NCBI GenBank assembly: GCA_021234155.1
Contig: JAJEKV010000134.1
Location: forward strand, 564,501 to 628,500
Origin: Isoetes taiwanensis
Lineage: Eukaryota; Streptophyta; Lycopodiopsida; Isoetales; Isoetaceae
DNA: 64,000 nt
Direction of reading: 5' to 3'
Under the pieces are notes generated by a model. That model saw only the letters and a program-made list of their open reading frames with translations. It made no database searches and had not been told where the DNA came from. Both the position numbers and the translations under genes were made by a program. Positions 19,318-30,545 of the stretch are shown in pieces (position 1 is the first letter of the stretch; every line of letters starts with the position of its first letter).

Positions 19318-20555
19318 CTCCTAATTGTCCCAATCCAAGAAAAGAAGTAGGTTTTGAACCTGTTTGTGGCATTTGCAATACCCAGGGGTTACACTCACAA
19401 GATAGGTGTCCACATGTGTTGTCACCGCGATCTATGGAAAACGGATCTAAGGGGAAAGAAAAAATCCTTGACTCTAATTTATGTGAACCAATAGAGGAAA
19501 ACTCATGCCCTATCTATCAGATGCAATTGAATCCTAATAATCAGAGAAGGAGTAGACGTGTGAGATTTGAAAAGCCCGAATTCTTAGGATTGGGTGACAC
19601 CCAAAACACACCACAAGAGACTTTGCATGACACACCCACATTTAAAGAACTTAAAGGCATTATGGATGCAGGTTACTCCTCTTTCCCAAACGAGAAAGAG
19701 TCTGGAGAGCAACTTAGGAAACCAAGGAGTAGAAGGAAATACAAGAAAATTCTGAAACTTTCTAAAGACATGCCTACTTATGATATATTGGCTGATTTAG
19801 GCAATATTAGACCCACTATCACTTTTGCACAGCTGTTGTCTTTATCCCCTCCATGTAGAAAGGAAGTGGTTGCGGCTCTACGATTGCAAAAGGACGTATC
19901 TGTTAATTCCATATGGCCCTCTTTGTTTGATATGAAATCGCCATCTGTGCATGTTGTTATAGGGGATTTAGGGCTAGATTCTGCTGTGATTGACGGCGGA
20001 TCTGGGGTTAACATTATGCTAGAAGAAACTCTTCGAAGATTAGACCTACCTACACCTTCTCCTGTTTATTTTAGAGTAAGGATGGCTGATCAGAGACGAG
20101 TAAAACCTTTAGGCATGATTACCGGTGTAAAAACCATGATTGCAAGTCTTGTGTTCTATGTGGATTATGTAGTTCTGAAAGCTACCACCACGGTATGTTC
20201 TTATCCATTATTATTAGGCCGACCATGGTTGTTGCAGGCCAGAGCAATACACGATTGGCATAGAGGGATTTTAGTTATTGGTGATGGAAATAATAGGGTG
20301 GAAATTAGAGTGAGTGAAATGCCAAAAGCTGTTGCACAATTTGAAGTAGAATCTGATTCCAGTGACGATGATAGTGAAAGTAGTGACGACGATGATCCTG
20401 ATTATAATCCAGATAGTGCATATGCGAATGTAGCATCCTCTAGTGAGCCACAAGAGGATATGACCTTGAAAGAAGAAGGTGTGTACGGAGTTTATGATGA
20501 TGCGGTTGCAGACGGAGGATACAATTTTAAATTTCATGGGTGTTATAGATGTTAA
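19284..20555 (+). CDS. pro: Gypsy zinc knuckle and aspartic protease region
   Basis: The frame opens before 19287 with the knuckle CFRCQEEGHVAPNCP, continues through a long basic linker and reaches the retropepsin-like segment with DSAVIDGGSGVNIMLEETL (about 19977-20035). There the DGGSG stands in for the DTG/DSG catalytic loop, and LLLGRPWL follows about 75 residues later. The protease would cleave the polyprotein. A Ser/Asp-rich acidic tail follows. The frame stops at 20555 although the linker to RT continues in another frame (20530-20760), so a frameshift is present. Confidence 0.8.
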   Translation, partial: TCFRCQEEGHVAPNCPNPRKEVGFEPVCGICNTQGLHSQDRCPHVLSPRSMENGSKGKEKILDSNLCEPIEENSCPIYQMQLNPNNQRRSRRVRFEKPEFLGLGDTQNTPQETLHDTPTFKELKGIMDAGYSSFPNEKESGEQLRKPRSRRKYKKILKLSKDMPTYDILADLGNIRPTITFAQLLSLSPPCRKEVVAALRLQKDVSVNSIWPSLFDMKSPSVHVVIGDLGLDSAVIDGGSGVNIMLEETLRRLDLPTPSPVYFRVRMADQRRVKPLGMITGVKTMIASLVFYVDYVVLKATTTVCSYPLLLGRPWLLQARAIHDWHRGILVIGDGNNRVEIRVSEMPKAVAQFEVESDSSDDDSESSDDDDPDYNPDSAYANVASSSEPQEDMTLKEEGVYGVYDDAVADGGYNFKFHGCYRC

Positions 20556-20762
20556 CCAAGTTGAAGTGGAGAAAGAATGTGAAGAAGAAGAAGAAGAAGA
20601 TATTAAACAAGATAAATATCCTGATTATTTCACGAAGTGCACAATTCAAGAGATCAAGGTGGAAAAGAAGCCTGCGCATGAAATTAGTCAATATGAAACC
20701 TTCTCACAACCTCCCAAGGTGCAGGAAATTAACCTCGAGAAAGGAGGAGAAGTAAAGACAAT

Positions 20763-22230
20763 AAAGTTAGGGCTAATGTCACTGGGGATTTGTATGACAA
20801 TTGTGTTGCCTTATTTTCAAAATATCAGGACATTTTTGCGTGGTCATATGATGATTTGAAGGGGATTAATCCGTCCTTATGTATGCATAAGATTGAGCTT
20901 CATGCTAATGCTAAACCTGTAGTGCAAAAACCTTATAGACTTAACCCTAAATTTGCCAAAGCAGTTAAGGAGGAGATTGATAAGTTGCTTAAGGTTGGCT
21001 TTATCTACCCTGTAGATTATAGTGAATGGGTATCACCTATCGTGTGTGTATATAAGAAAAATTTGAAAATACGTGTATGTGTTGATTATCGAAAGTTGAA
21101 CGATGCCACTCGAAAAGACCATTTTCCTATTCCCTTCACAGACGAAGTGTTAGATGCTGTAGCGGGGCAAGAGGTTTATTCATTTATGGATGGATTCTCG
21201 GGATATAACCAAGTATTGATTAGACCAGAAGATAGGGAGAAGACAACATTTGTAACTATTTGGGGAACTTACGCTTATCGAGTGATGCCCTTTGGTTTAT
21301 GTAACGCTCCAGCCACATTCCAGCGGGTTATTACGCAAGCCTTCAAGGAGTTTGTGCAAGATTTTATGAAGGTATTCTTAGATGACTTTGCTGTGTTTGG
21401 ATCCTTGAGTTATCATTTGAGTAAATTGGAGTTATGCTTTAAGCGTTGTAGAGAATATGGAATCTCCTTGAATCCGGAGAAATGTACTTTTGTGGTTACA
21501 CATGGTGTTTTGCTAGGTTTTGTTGTATCATTACATGGCCTTACAATTGACCCACACAAAACTTCTAAAATCCTTAATTTGCAGCCTCCAAAGAATGTTA
21601 AAGAGCTGCAAGCTTTCCTGGGGCATGTAGGATATCATAGGCGCTTTATTGATCATTATGCACAACGAGCTTTGCCACTTACTAAGTTGTTGTGAAAATC
21701 AAAGGAATATGATTGGAATGATGCATGTCAAAAAGCATTTGAAGAACTAAAATTAGCCTTAGTTAAATCACCTATTTTAAAGTCTCCAGATTGGTGTAAA
21801 GAATTCCATGTGTTGATTGATGCATCAAAACTATGCTATAGGTAGCATTTTATGTCAAGCTGATGAAAAGAATATCGATCACCCCATATTCTATGCAAGT
21901 AGGCAATTAACTAAAGCTGAGCAAAACTACTCTACTACTGAACGTGAGGCACTTGGCATGATTTTTTCGATCCAAAAATTTAGGCATTATCTTCTTGCTA
22001 ATGAATTTGCATTTGTTGTTGACCACCAACCTTTGAAGTATTTGATCAACAAGCCTTGCCGCACGGGAAGGATTGCTCGTTGGTTGTTGTTATTGCAGGA
22101 ATTCAAGTTTCGAATTGTTGTAATGATTTTGGGAAGATACATTCAAGGTGATCATTTGTCAAGAATTTCAGGACCAAAAGAAGAAGGAGATATTCAGATT
22201 GTTTCTTGGGATGAAGTACTTTTTACGTAG
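20763..22230 (+). pseudogene. pol: Gypsy reverse transcriptase and RNase H, disrupted
   Basis: The RT frame (open 20763-21695) contains the conserved blocks VDYRKLNDATRKDHFPIPF, then DGFSGYNQV, then MPFGLCNAPATFQ, and the catalytic FLDDF box in place of the usual YVDD/FVDD. It then reaches the connection domain (FLGHVGYHRRFI). A TGA at 21693-21695 interrupts between LTKLL and KSKEYDW. A shift near 21830 separates the DAS motif of RNase H from AIGSILCQADEK (22230 frame), which goes on through FYASRQLTKAEQNYSTTE and FVVDHQPLKYL. All domains are recognisable, but the enzyme cannot be made as one chain. Confidence 0.88.
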
Positions 22231-22295
22231 AGAGGTCGTGACCGAATGGTATGAATCTATTGCATCTTATTTATCTCTGGGGGGAATTTTAAGGT

Positions 22296-23525
22296 ATGAG
22301 TGTTGTTGGTAAAAGACGATTAATAATTCAATCAAAGCCATATACACTTGTTGCGGGTCAATTATATAAATTAGGTCATGATGATGTGTTGAGGCGATGC
22401 ATAATGCCACATGAAATTAGAAGCGTGTTGCAATCATGTCATGATGGACCTAGTGGTGGGCATTTCTCTATAGATACCACTATTAAGAAAATTCTTCAAA
22501 ATTTGGATTATGGTGGCCTAAATTGCATCGATGTTAGGGAATATGTTGGACATTGTGATGTATGTCAAAGGGTGGGGAAGCCTTCTAACGAGACGTTATG
22601 CCTTTACATCCAATAATGCCTATCTTGCCTTTTGAAAAATGGGGAATCGATTTTGTAGGACCAATCAAGCCATCCGCTATGCATCCGGTAATAAATATAT
22701 TTTGGTTTTGTCTTGACTATGTTACCAAGTGGGTGGAAGCTGGCGCATTTAGGAAGACACGACCAATAATGTGGCTATATTCTTGTACGAAAATATCATA
22801 ACGACGTTTTTGGTCGCCCTTTGGAATTGGTTGAATGAGGTAAGCATTTCCTTAATGATACTATTGAAGCTTTAACTAATAGATATGGGGTGAAACATAG
22901 AAAGACAACTCCATACCATCCACGCAAGAAACGGCCGGTGGAGCGTGCAAATAAAACCCTATGTACCATAATTACCAAAATTTGTAATGCCAATCGCACA
23001 GATTGGGATAAACGCCTTTTCGATGCGTTGTGGGCCTATCGCATTGCACATAAAGTTACAACAAATGCTACACCTTTTAAATTAGTATATGGGCAAGAAG
23101 CTATAGTTCCTATTGAGCTAGAACTCCCATCCTTGAGAATCGCTATTGAACATAAATTAGACTGGGATGGTAGTTTGCAAGCAAGACTAGCACAATTAGA
23201 AGCTCTTGATGAAAGCAGACTATATGCTTATATGTCACGGGAAGCAATTCAACAACGTCGCAAAGCATGGTATGATCGGCATCGAAACAATAAGCACTTC
23301 GATAAAGGTAACTTAGTTCTACTTTATGATAGTAAGCATTGGAAGAAACCAGGTAAACTCAGGATGCGTTGGAAAGGTCCTTATATTGTTAAAGAAATAT
23401 ATGATAATGGATCTGTATTACTAAAAGATTTTGCAGGAAATGAGCTTCCCGCACGAGTGAATGGTGTGAGACTTAAAGTGTATCACATGTCAAAAATTAG
23501 CGACCATCCTTCAAATAAGGTGTAG
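22296..23525 (+). pseudogene. int: Gypsy integrase, disrupted, second catalytic Asp lost
   Basis: Three frames carry it. 22296-22616 has the HHCC zinc domain (CHDGPSGGHF and CDVCQRVGKP). 22598-22801 has the first catalytic Asp in KWGIDFVGP. 22890-23525 has the catalytic Glu in RPVERANKTL, then the GKPG-type C-terminal part with RWKGPYIVKEIYDNG. Between the last two, where SDQG-type sequence with the second Asp is expected, the DNA reads Val-Glu-stop-Gly-Lys (about 22830-22845), so the DDE triad is broken. No chromodomain follows. The frame ends at a TAG at 23523. Confidence 0.85.
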
Positions 23526-24405
23526 TATTCATCGGGACGATGAATAAATAAAAAGGGGGTAGTACTATTGTTGAAAAAAAAAACAAATAAAAAGAAAATA
23601 AAAAATCATTTTTTTCTGATAATCCATCAGCTTGTCTTCCATTGCTATATCAAATTCATTTCATTTTATATTCTCTCGCTTCACATCAATCCATTAAGAC
23701 TGCCAATCAGCTCCGCATCAAGGCAGCATCTTGTTTATTAACTATTTTTGTTTCCATTGACAGGTGCATTTGCTTTTTCTCCATCAAAATCAATCCATTT
23801 CATTGTACACCCATCCATCCCATTCAATACATCAAAGTCTGCCATATAAGCTTTACCACAAGGCAGCAACTATTGTACTAATTTTTTGATATTGTTACCA
23901 TGACAGGGTCATCTGCTTTTCTCCGTGATTATTCAATTCATTCATCTACACTCTCATAAAGTGCTGCAATCAGCTTCACCATCTTAGCAGCCATATGTTC
24001 TACTAACGTTGTTTTTTCGCTGCAGGAGCATCCTTTTTTCTATCATTTCATGTTCATCTATTTTTAGTTGGCCTACCAACCATGAACACTATTTCTTTAC
24101 CATTGTTTTTCCATTTCCCATATTGCTGGCCATTTTCCCATCCCCAGCAAGTTCGTCTAGTAAAACATTTCAATAAACAAACAATCCAAGAGATAAAAAG
24201 AAGAGTGAGGGGATGGAGCGCCATACTGAGGTTGTAGTAGAGAGAGTCCTGACCTAGATAGGATTTGCCACCCTTGGGAGTATTTTATATTCGGTGAAGC
24301 TATAGAATCGCCGATGGAGGCAATGGTTTGGAAGAAAATATATTGATCATGAAGAACAAGCTTGAAGAACTCGTCGGGACGTCGAGTTATTTGTTAGGGG
24401 AATAA
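23526..24405 (+). other. Gypsy 3' non-coding region
   Basis: 880 bp without ORF between the integrase stop and the 3' LTR. It includes a poly-A/AAATAAAAAG stretch at 23574-23605. The sequence just before the LTR, TTAGGGGAATAA (24394-24405), is a weak polypurine-tract candidate. Confidence 0.6.
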
Positions 24406-25177
24406 TGTAGAAGGAATAATTTGTTCAAAATTGTGCATTTTGGATGAAAACATGATTATGAGAGCATTACCATGTCGTTCTACTATTGTGAGTGGTGGAA
24501 AAATGTGTGAAATTATCATATTTGGATATTATTTGTTATTTGACCATGGGAACTTAGTTGAAAGATATTAATTGTAATATGAAAAGAAGGATTGTTATTA
24601 AAAGAAAACCTATGGTGGAGATTTCTTGGATCTAAGGGCTAGGAGCAAAAGCCCCTTTTCTCTTGAAAGGGCACAAATGTTACAGATTAGGGTGAGACCA
24701 GTTGGAAAAGCGGAGCAGGCATTGGGAACAGATCCGACCAAGGGCGTATGAGCATTCGAGGGGAAGATCCGATCCGCAGAGAGGAGCGGGCAAAGTCGCG
24801 AGAACATGTCGCGGAATCATGCTGAAGATCTTCTGATACATTTCGTGGTTGTTTGATCATGCTGTATTCAGAGATAAGTCTGTTACAAATTTTGTTATTC
24901 CATTCTAAAACTATGAATGTGATTCCTATTGCCAAACTGCCTGTGTTTATGGCTTGTTTATAAGATAACTTAAGTACTATGGATATTTGGTGTATTCAGA
25001 TCTGAAACTATGGAATATAACTCTGGTTCATTATCATATTACTTGTTATGAAATGTCTCATGTGAATCTTTAAATCCTTATTGCTACACATCTGGATACC
25101 TGGGTTCAATTCCCTGTGTATTGATAATGAATTATCTGTTGGCTATATTGTTCCTACACACACGAAAATCGTCTACA
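24406..25177 (+). repeat. 3' LTR of the Gypsy element
   Basis: 772 bp, same ends as the 5' LTR. It contains the altered CAG-rich patch at about 24745-24805 (GGGCGTATGAGC against GGGCAGCGCAGAGC in the 5' LTR). Confidence 0.93.
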
Positions 25178-25182
25178 CTCCA
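25178..25182. repeat. Target-site duplication, right (CTCCA)
   Basis: Exact copy of 16921-16925. Confidence 0.9.
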
Positions 25183-25324
25183 ACATCTACCTAACATTGC
25201 CATAGCCCAACCAACTGCCTCTTGGCCTTGCCTAGCCAGGCCACAGCCCTGCCACAGCCTGCCTAGCCCTGCCAGACCTGATAAGCCCCTGCCATAGCCT
25301 ACCTAAAACCCTGTTTGACCTGTC

Positions 25325-26900
25325 GTGGCCCAAGTCATACCCCAAGTCATGGCCACAGACACAGTCCCGTGTGTGGACCCACACTTGGTTGGTGAGCTAC
25401 CTCAGACCACACCAACCCATCCTGGGAAGGCCCAAACACACCAACCACCGGTTGACCCCACGCAGGCAGAGCCCTCTGGGGAAGACCATGAAGCGGGGCC
25501 ACCAAGGAAGAGGCCTCGGGCAGAGGGAGAGACGTCTTCCATGAAGAGGGAGGCCCGTGCCAAGGCCCAGTCGACCCGACAGGCAAGGCCACTGAGGCAA
25601 TCCGCCCGATCGAACCTTGGAGCCGCATCCGAGGCGAGGGTTGAGGCCAGCGGGCACGCCTTGCAGGCCTCCGACAGAGGTGGAGAACATAACATCTCGG
25701 ATGTTGCGCAGTGATTGGTGCCGTAAAAAAAGCGGCGAATCGCGTAATTGGAGGATCGCGTTACGGCGGGTAGATGATAGCATCCACTTGCTACAATTTG
25801 ACAGACGGCAATACCCGGCGGGAGCTTGCGGATATGAGGGGGGTGTGTAGACAGCGTGTTGGCAGCTATGGAAGCTGGGACGGGGACAGAACCGGGTAGA
25901 GCAGAGACACCGGAAACTGCCCCCTGATCCGTGCCGAGGTTGAGGGAGGCTAAGGCCACGCAGGAGAGCACAAAGCTTCCGCCGGGAGGAGGTCAAGGCC
26001 ACCACCGGAGACAAGGGAGTCCAGTCGCTTTTGGAAGCTAGCCGCGTAACCGAAGCCTTCTGAGTAAGGGATTTAGCACTCCAGATTGGGAGCTGTGAGC
26101 CGGGCGCCGCTGCCCGGGCCGAAAAGGGCCTCCGTGCCGAGGCACATGAGCAACGGGCCATTGCATGCTGGAGATGGCAAGACATGACAACGCCCCGCAA
26201 GAGCTGAGCCCAGACGGAGAACGTAAACCACAAAGAAAGAACACACCAACCCCGCGAACCCACCAACCTAGGGGGCGCCAACTCGCAACACCCGGCCGCG
26301 ACATCGGGATCACGCCGCCACCACCTGACGCCGGGCGTTACACGCCTCTATGCCTCACCCACCTCAACTAACACTGTGTGGCCCCCGCCGAACTCGAGAA
26401 GCAGACGCTAGAGCCGCAATGTGGTAGTCGCGAGGAGGCGACGGGAGTGGGGGAGAACATCTCACTTCGGACTCGGCACCTGGATCTTGAACGGATGATG
26501 TTCCCAACACGTGACCATTGGAAAGGCGAAGTCGTCATGGAATTCGGGCCGCGATGACGCCGGGTGGTCATCTTCCACGATTGAGGCGTGCGCGAAAGTG
26601 GCCATCCCGCGTCGGGGCCGGGAAGTTGAAGGGCACGCGGCTCAGATGCGTTGACCGAGGACTTGACCCAAAGACGACAAGAGACCGGCGTGGAGGCGGC
26701 CAAAGTCGAGGGACCCGCCGCGGACATGGAGGGGCGGCGGGGGCTGGTAGGGGAAGGATCGCGAGGGAATTGGCGACAAACGGGGATGCAGGGCACTCCT
26801 GCGCCCCTCGAGGCCCCTCCGAGGGCCCCAGCCGCACATGCATCCCACATCTTCCCTCCCCACAGGACCACCACTACCACCGGACTGAAGTGGCGATGCA
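25325..26900 (+). pseudogene. LINE-1 ORF1 (nucleic-acid-binding protein), frameshifted
   Basis: The first frame (25325-25714) is Pro/Arg/Glu-rich with a basic patch (PPRKRPRAEGET). Further on, a coiled-coil-like segment (GDKGVQSLLEASR, read near 26010-26040) and an RNA-binding-type segment (NVVV followed by a charged stretch near 26415, FHD near 26575) line up by eye with the same order in the second LINE (33130-34030). LINE ORF1 proteins coat the element RNA. The frame changes several times, so only the order of motifs supports the call. Confidence 0.6.
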
Positions 26901-26929
26901 TGCCACTAAATAGGGATCGTGCCTCGGCG

Positions 26930-29900
26930 TGGTATCCCGGAATTGCCGCGGGCTTTCCATGGCGAAGGGGACAGATCTCAATTTAAAATGCGCCATGGAC
27001 ATGGACCTTATCTTCCTCATGGAAACATGGGAACATGCCGGTCACTGAGCTACGATTTGCCGGGGATACCGCTACTCCGTCTTCAATGAGTGCACAGGGG
27101 AAACGAGGACACGGAGGAATTGTGTGTTACTACGCACGACCTTGGCCCAATCGGTCTCCCCGTGCAAGTGGCAGAGCCGAACAACAGATATATTGTGGTG
27201 CAGTGTAGAAACGGCAATGGCACCCTCTCTTTGTGGCGGCTTGCTACTTCCCACATCTTTGAGAGCAACTTTTACCACACGCACTTGGATGTGGATGCGG
27301 GGAGCCCTATGTCGATCTATATGATGACATACGAGATACGAACAATTGGGCAAGGTCATGTTGCTTGGAGATTTCAATGCCGCCACGAGTGGAAGCAGAT
27401 CCCAAAATTAGCATCTCTAGGCGAGGATGTGTTGCAAATGGACCCCGAGAGATGGTTTGGCCAAAGGGCGTCCGATGATGACCCGGTGACCACGGTATGG
27501 GCCGGCGGCATTCTTTCGGCGATATCTTTGACACGGTCATTTGCAATGGTCGGCGCGATGGCGATCCTCGGCCGCTTCACTTGTAGAGCGGGGAGAACCG
27601 GGGCGGCATCGGTGTGGTGGATTACGCTAGCGACGAGCAATGCCTACACTTGATCACTTTCGCCCGGTGTCGGGGACCGGTGGTAGAGGAGGAAGTAGAC
27701 TTCAGACCATCGGCCCCGTTCTTGCGAGATAGATTTGCAGCCAATCGAGCACCCATTGCCCCAACACCCCATGTACCACGGTTGCGTCACGGACTATGAT
27801 CATGCGGCGGTCTATGCAAGGATGCTTGAGCATGAGCCGGAGTGCCGCGGCTCCCCACACTTCAACAATGACGGCCCGGCCTAAACCGGCTCCTTCGAGG
27901 GGGTAGGGGCCGATGCTTTGGGAGAGGCCGCTCGACGATCCACGTGGGTGCAACCACCTTCCCCGCAATCAGCGGTTCGATGGCGAATGTAGGGAGCTGA
28001 AACGATGGTTCCGCCAAGTCTTTGGACCCCACCATTCGCCGTGGCCGTCCGCCAATACCGCCCTTCCTCAAGACCAAGAAAGCCGGTACCTTGCGAGCAC
28101 CAAGAGCAGATGTTTGGTCTACTAGACCACCACCCTAGGACCTTCCCGAGAAAGGTCTTGAGTAAGCTGCCGCATTACGGGAAATATTACCCCGGGAAAC
28201 AATGGGTGAGATACTTGCGGCGGTTGTATGACCCAATGGGAAGCCGGGCACCGGTACCTCCCATGTGCTTAGCTAAGCGGTCATTCTTGAAGGGGATGTC
28301 ATAATAGGCACCGCAACGCCTCGCTAGCGGGAAGGCGGCAGATTTGGATGGTATGCGGCGGAAGAGCTTCTCATGTGGGCGGGCCCCCAATGGTGCCGGT
28401 TCTCACAAAGACTCTTCAACAGGGCATTGCAAGAAGGCTTCCCCCGACTTTGGACTACGGTAGAGAGTTGTGCCCATATACAAGCGAGAAAACCCCATAG
28501 CCGACCCAACTATCGCACCATTATGGTGATTCTGTCTTTGCCAAGTTGCTTGCCGGGATTCTTTTGAAGGATGACTCCGACACTTTAGGCGAGGATGGAG
28601 AAGTGCGGGGCTCACGCCAGTGGCAGGGCTTCCGCCCAGGCATTCTACTATTGACCATATCTTCACTCTGCGAACACTCATAGAGGATGGCGGAATCAAC
28701 GCCGAGAATCATCTTTGTTGCTTTGTGGATTTCATGAAAAGGCTTTTGACACAGTGCCTCGGGATAAGTTGTGGGACGATTGAGGCTGACTAGGAACCCC
28801 CGCCCGAATGCTATATACGAGGCTATCTGAGGCTTGCTCCGGGTCGTCTCCTGCTTTGTCGGGGAGCCCGTTGTTAGTAGCATTGGGGTGCGCCGGTATT
28901 TGCCCTCTATCCCCGACGCTCTTCGGGCTTGTACATTGACTAGCTAGAAGAATGGCTAGCCGAAAGCACCTGGGGCTTCGATTGATGCACCACATAATCC
29001 GCAACTCATATATGCCGATGATGTTGACTCGCTTTCGCATATACCCCGGAGGACATGCAACGCCACTGGATGCTTTGGACACTTTTACGCCAATTCATTG
29101 ACATGAGAGTTAACTTGGCCAAGACAAGGTTTCTGCTGGTCCCATCATCCCGGCACCCACGCCTTCCCTCATTCACTTACGGGCGCGTAGTGGAGGTGGC
29201 CGATCTTATAAGTATTTGGGCATTGAGTTTTCTACTACCACACACCGGGATGCATCCATCGTTACGGGTCACTGCAGTCGGAAAGCCCTATATGCAATGC
29301 AAAAAACAAATCCACAAGGCGAGCAGATGCATGGGGTCGGCAGGCACACTTGTTCGGGGCCTTGGTTGAACCGGTCCTCCTCTATGGGGGCGAGAAGTGT
29401 GGGGGCGGTGATATCCCTCACCACTTGGAACGATCTAGAGCAGTCTGAAGGCCTTCTTGGCGGGCACCGGGAGTGAAGTCCACGGTCCCATATCGAGATC
29501 TTGCTCCTGGAGACGGGCTTCCTTCCATTCTGAGAGGGTTGCTACCGAACGTCACATTATTTACTTCCGTAAGGTGGTGGCTATGGATGAAGCCCGGCTG
29601 CCCAACCTTGCTTTGGCGGTGGCGATGGGCCCGCGGCGACTCAAAGCTTCTTTGGAAAGACAAGCAAGCCCGTGGTTCTCGCTATGGAATGTGCAGCAAT
29701 ACGGATGTGGACCGGTGCATACACAGAAGGAACGCTACCGCCTTTGAAGCAAGACACGGATGCTTGCTTCATGGCCAAGCTTTGGGATGTAGAGGCCCCG
29801 TCACATGTCAAGGTGGCAAATTATCGGCAGCCGAAGTTAATCCCATGCTCACGAGGGGCCCACACCACTACCGCGCACCCATCTACCCATGAAAAGCGCA

Positions 29901-30010
29901 GAGTGATTGCTTCCATTCGCCGACGGGTGCACACCACCTCCGCATTGAGACGGGGAAGATGGATTCGGGAGCCGCGTGAGGACAGAGTCCGCCGGCCGTC
30001 AGCGCGCCAT
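26930..30010 (+). pseudogene. LINE-1 ORF2: AP-type endonuclease and reverse transcriptase, frameshifted
   Basis: The N-terminus has the endonuclease/exonuclease/phosphatase fold: NCRG near 26945, MDMDLIFLMETWEHAGH near 27000-27045 (the catalytic Glu is in METWE), and LLGDFNA near 27362. The RT has LDGMR near 28350, a palm DxxKAFDTVPRDKLWD near 28730-28780, and the catalytic YADDV at 29011-29025. VNLAKTRFLLVPSSRHPR and a YLGIEF-type thumb motif follow (29110-29230). The motif order is that of APE-type LINEs. Frames change every few hundred bases, so no product is possible. Confidence 0.8.
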
Positions 30011-30401
30011 TGAGGATGAAAGTCACGCCCGTGGGCCGTCCGGTGTAAAGCATATCCGGGGCTCGGTATGCTCGGTTAGTTGTGCCCCATCGGGCCTTGC
30101 ATGAGCTACGAGCACGGCCTCTGTAGGCTTGTTGGGATCGTACCTGAGGGAGGTAATGGATACGCGGACTCGGTTATGCCCCCCGTCCGACATTAACCTC
30201 ATTTTGTACTTGTGATTATGTATATAAGCGGTAAAGTATGTCGGCATCCTTATTGCTACTAAGGTTTTTCCCAGAAAACCCTTAGGGGTGGGGTTTTTAA
30301 TCCTGGTAGTAATACGCCTGCTGCTCTCTCTTTGTACTTGGGTCCCATAGGCCAGTTGGTCTCCGTGGACGATAAAATCATATTCTATTCTATTCTATTC
30401 C

Positions 30402-30545
30402 TATTTGGCTCATTGAAGTCCCATGAAGACTGGGTAGTGGTAGGCCTAGGGAAGGGTGATGAGAGCCTCATCCCCCATTGTGATGATCTGGGTAACACTC
30501 TCTTAAAGAATTTCTTGTATTTGCTTTCCAATAAAAATTGGGTGC
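30402..30545 (+). repeat. Interspersed repeat family A, 3' part
   Basis: Directly follows the LINE-1 tail and matches 14999-15145: GGCTCATTGAAGTCCCATG, ACTGGGTAGTGGTAGGCC, GGGTAACACTCT, then CAATAAAAATTGG. The abrupt junction suggests that the LINE inserted into, or beside, a family A copy whose left part is not found at the other LINE end. Confidence 0.65.

Larger units (their letters stand above)
16926..25177 (+). mobile_element. Full-length Ty3/Gypsy LTR retrotransposon
   Basis: An 8252-bp element bounded by LTRs at 16926-17696 and 24406-25177 with TGTAGA...TCTACA ends and an intact CTCCA target duplication. The internal order gag, protease, RT, RNase H, integrase is that of Ty3/Gypsy (Metaviridae). 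No chromodomain is visible after the integrase, which argues against a chromovirus. The conserved NGVRLKVYH at the C-terminus recalls the Tat/Athila side, but lineage assignment is tentative. About 880 bp of non-coding DNA separate the integrase from the 3' LTR. Frameshifts and stops leave it non-autonomous. Confidence 0.95.
25183..30401 (+). mobile_element. LINE-1 of the window: long non-LTR retrotransposon with ATTCT tail
   Basis: A GC-rich, CpG-rich block (clearly above its AT-rich neighbours). In order it holds a C-rich leader (25183-25325, CCTGCC/GCCTAGCC words), an ORF1 region, an endonuclease/RT ORF2 region, a 3' UTR with the conserved hairpin (30268-30299), the terminal block with GGCCAGTTGGTC, GTGGACGATAAAA, and a tail of ATTCT units at 30379-30401. 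The exact 5' end is uncertain. Homology to the LINE at 31.95-37.8 kb runs through nearly the whole length. Numerous frameshifts destroy both ORFs. Confidence 0.85.

Noticed and set aside
25397-26281. 294-codon minus-strand frame antisense to LINE ORF1
   Set aside because: GC-rich antisense shadow of the ORF1 region, with Cys/Pro/Trp-rich composition typical of antisense reading. The plus-strand motifs explain the DNA.
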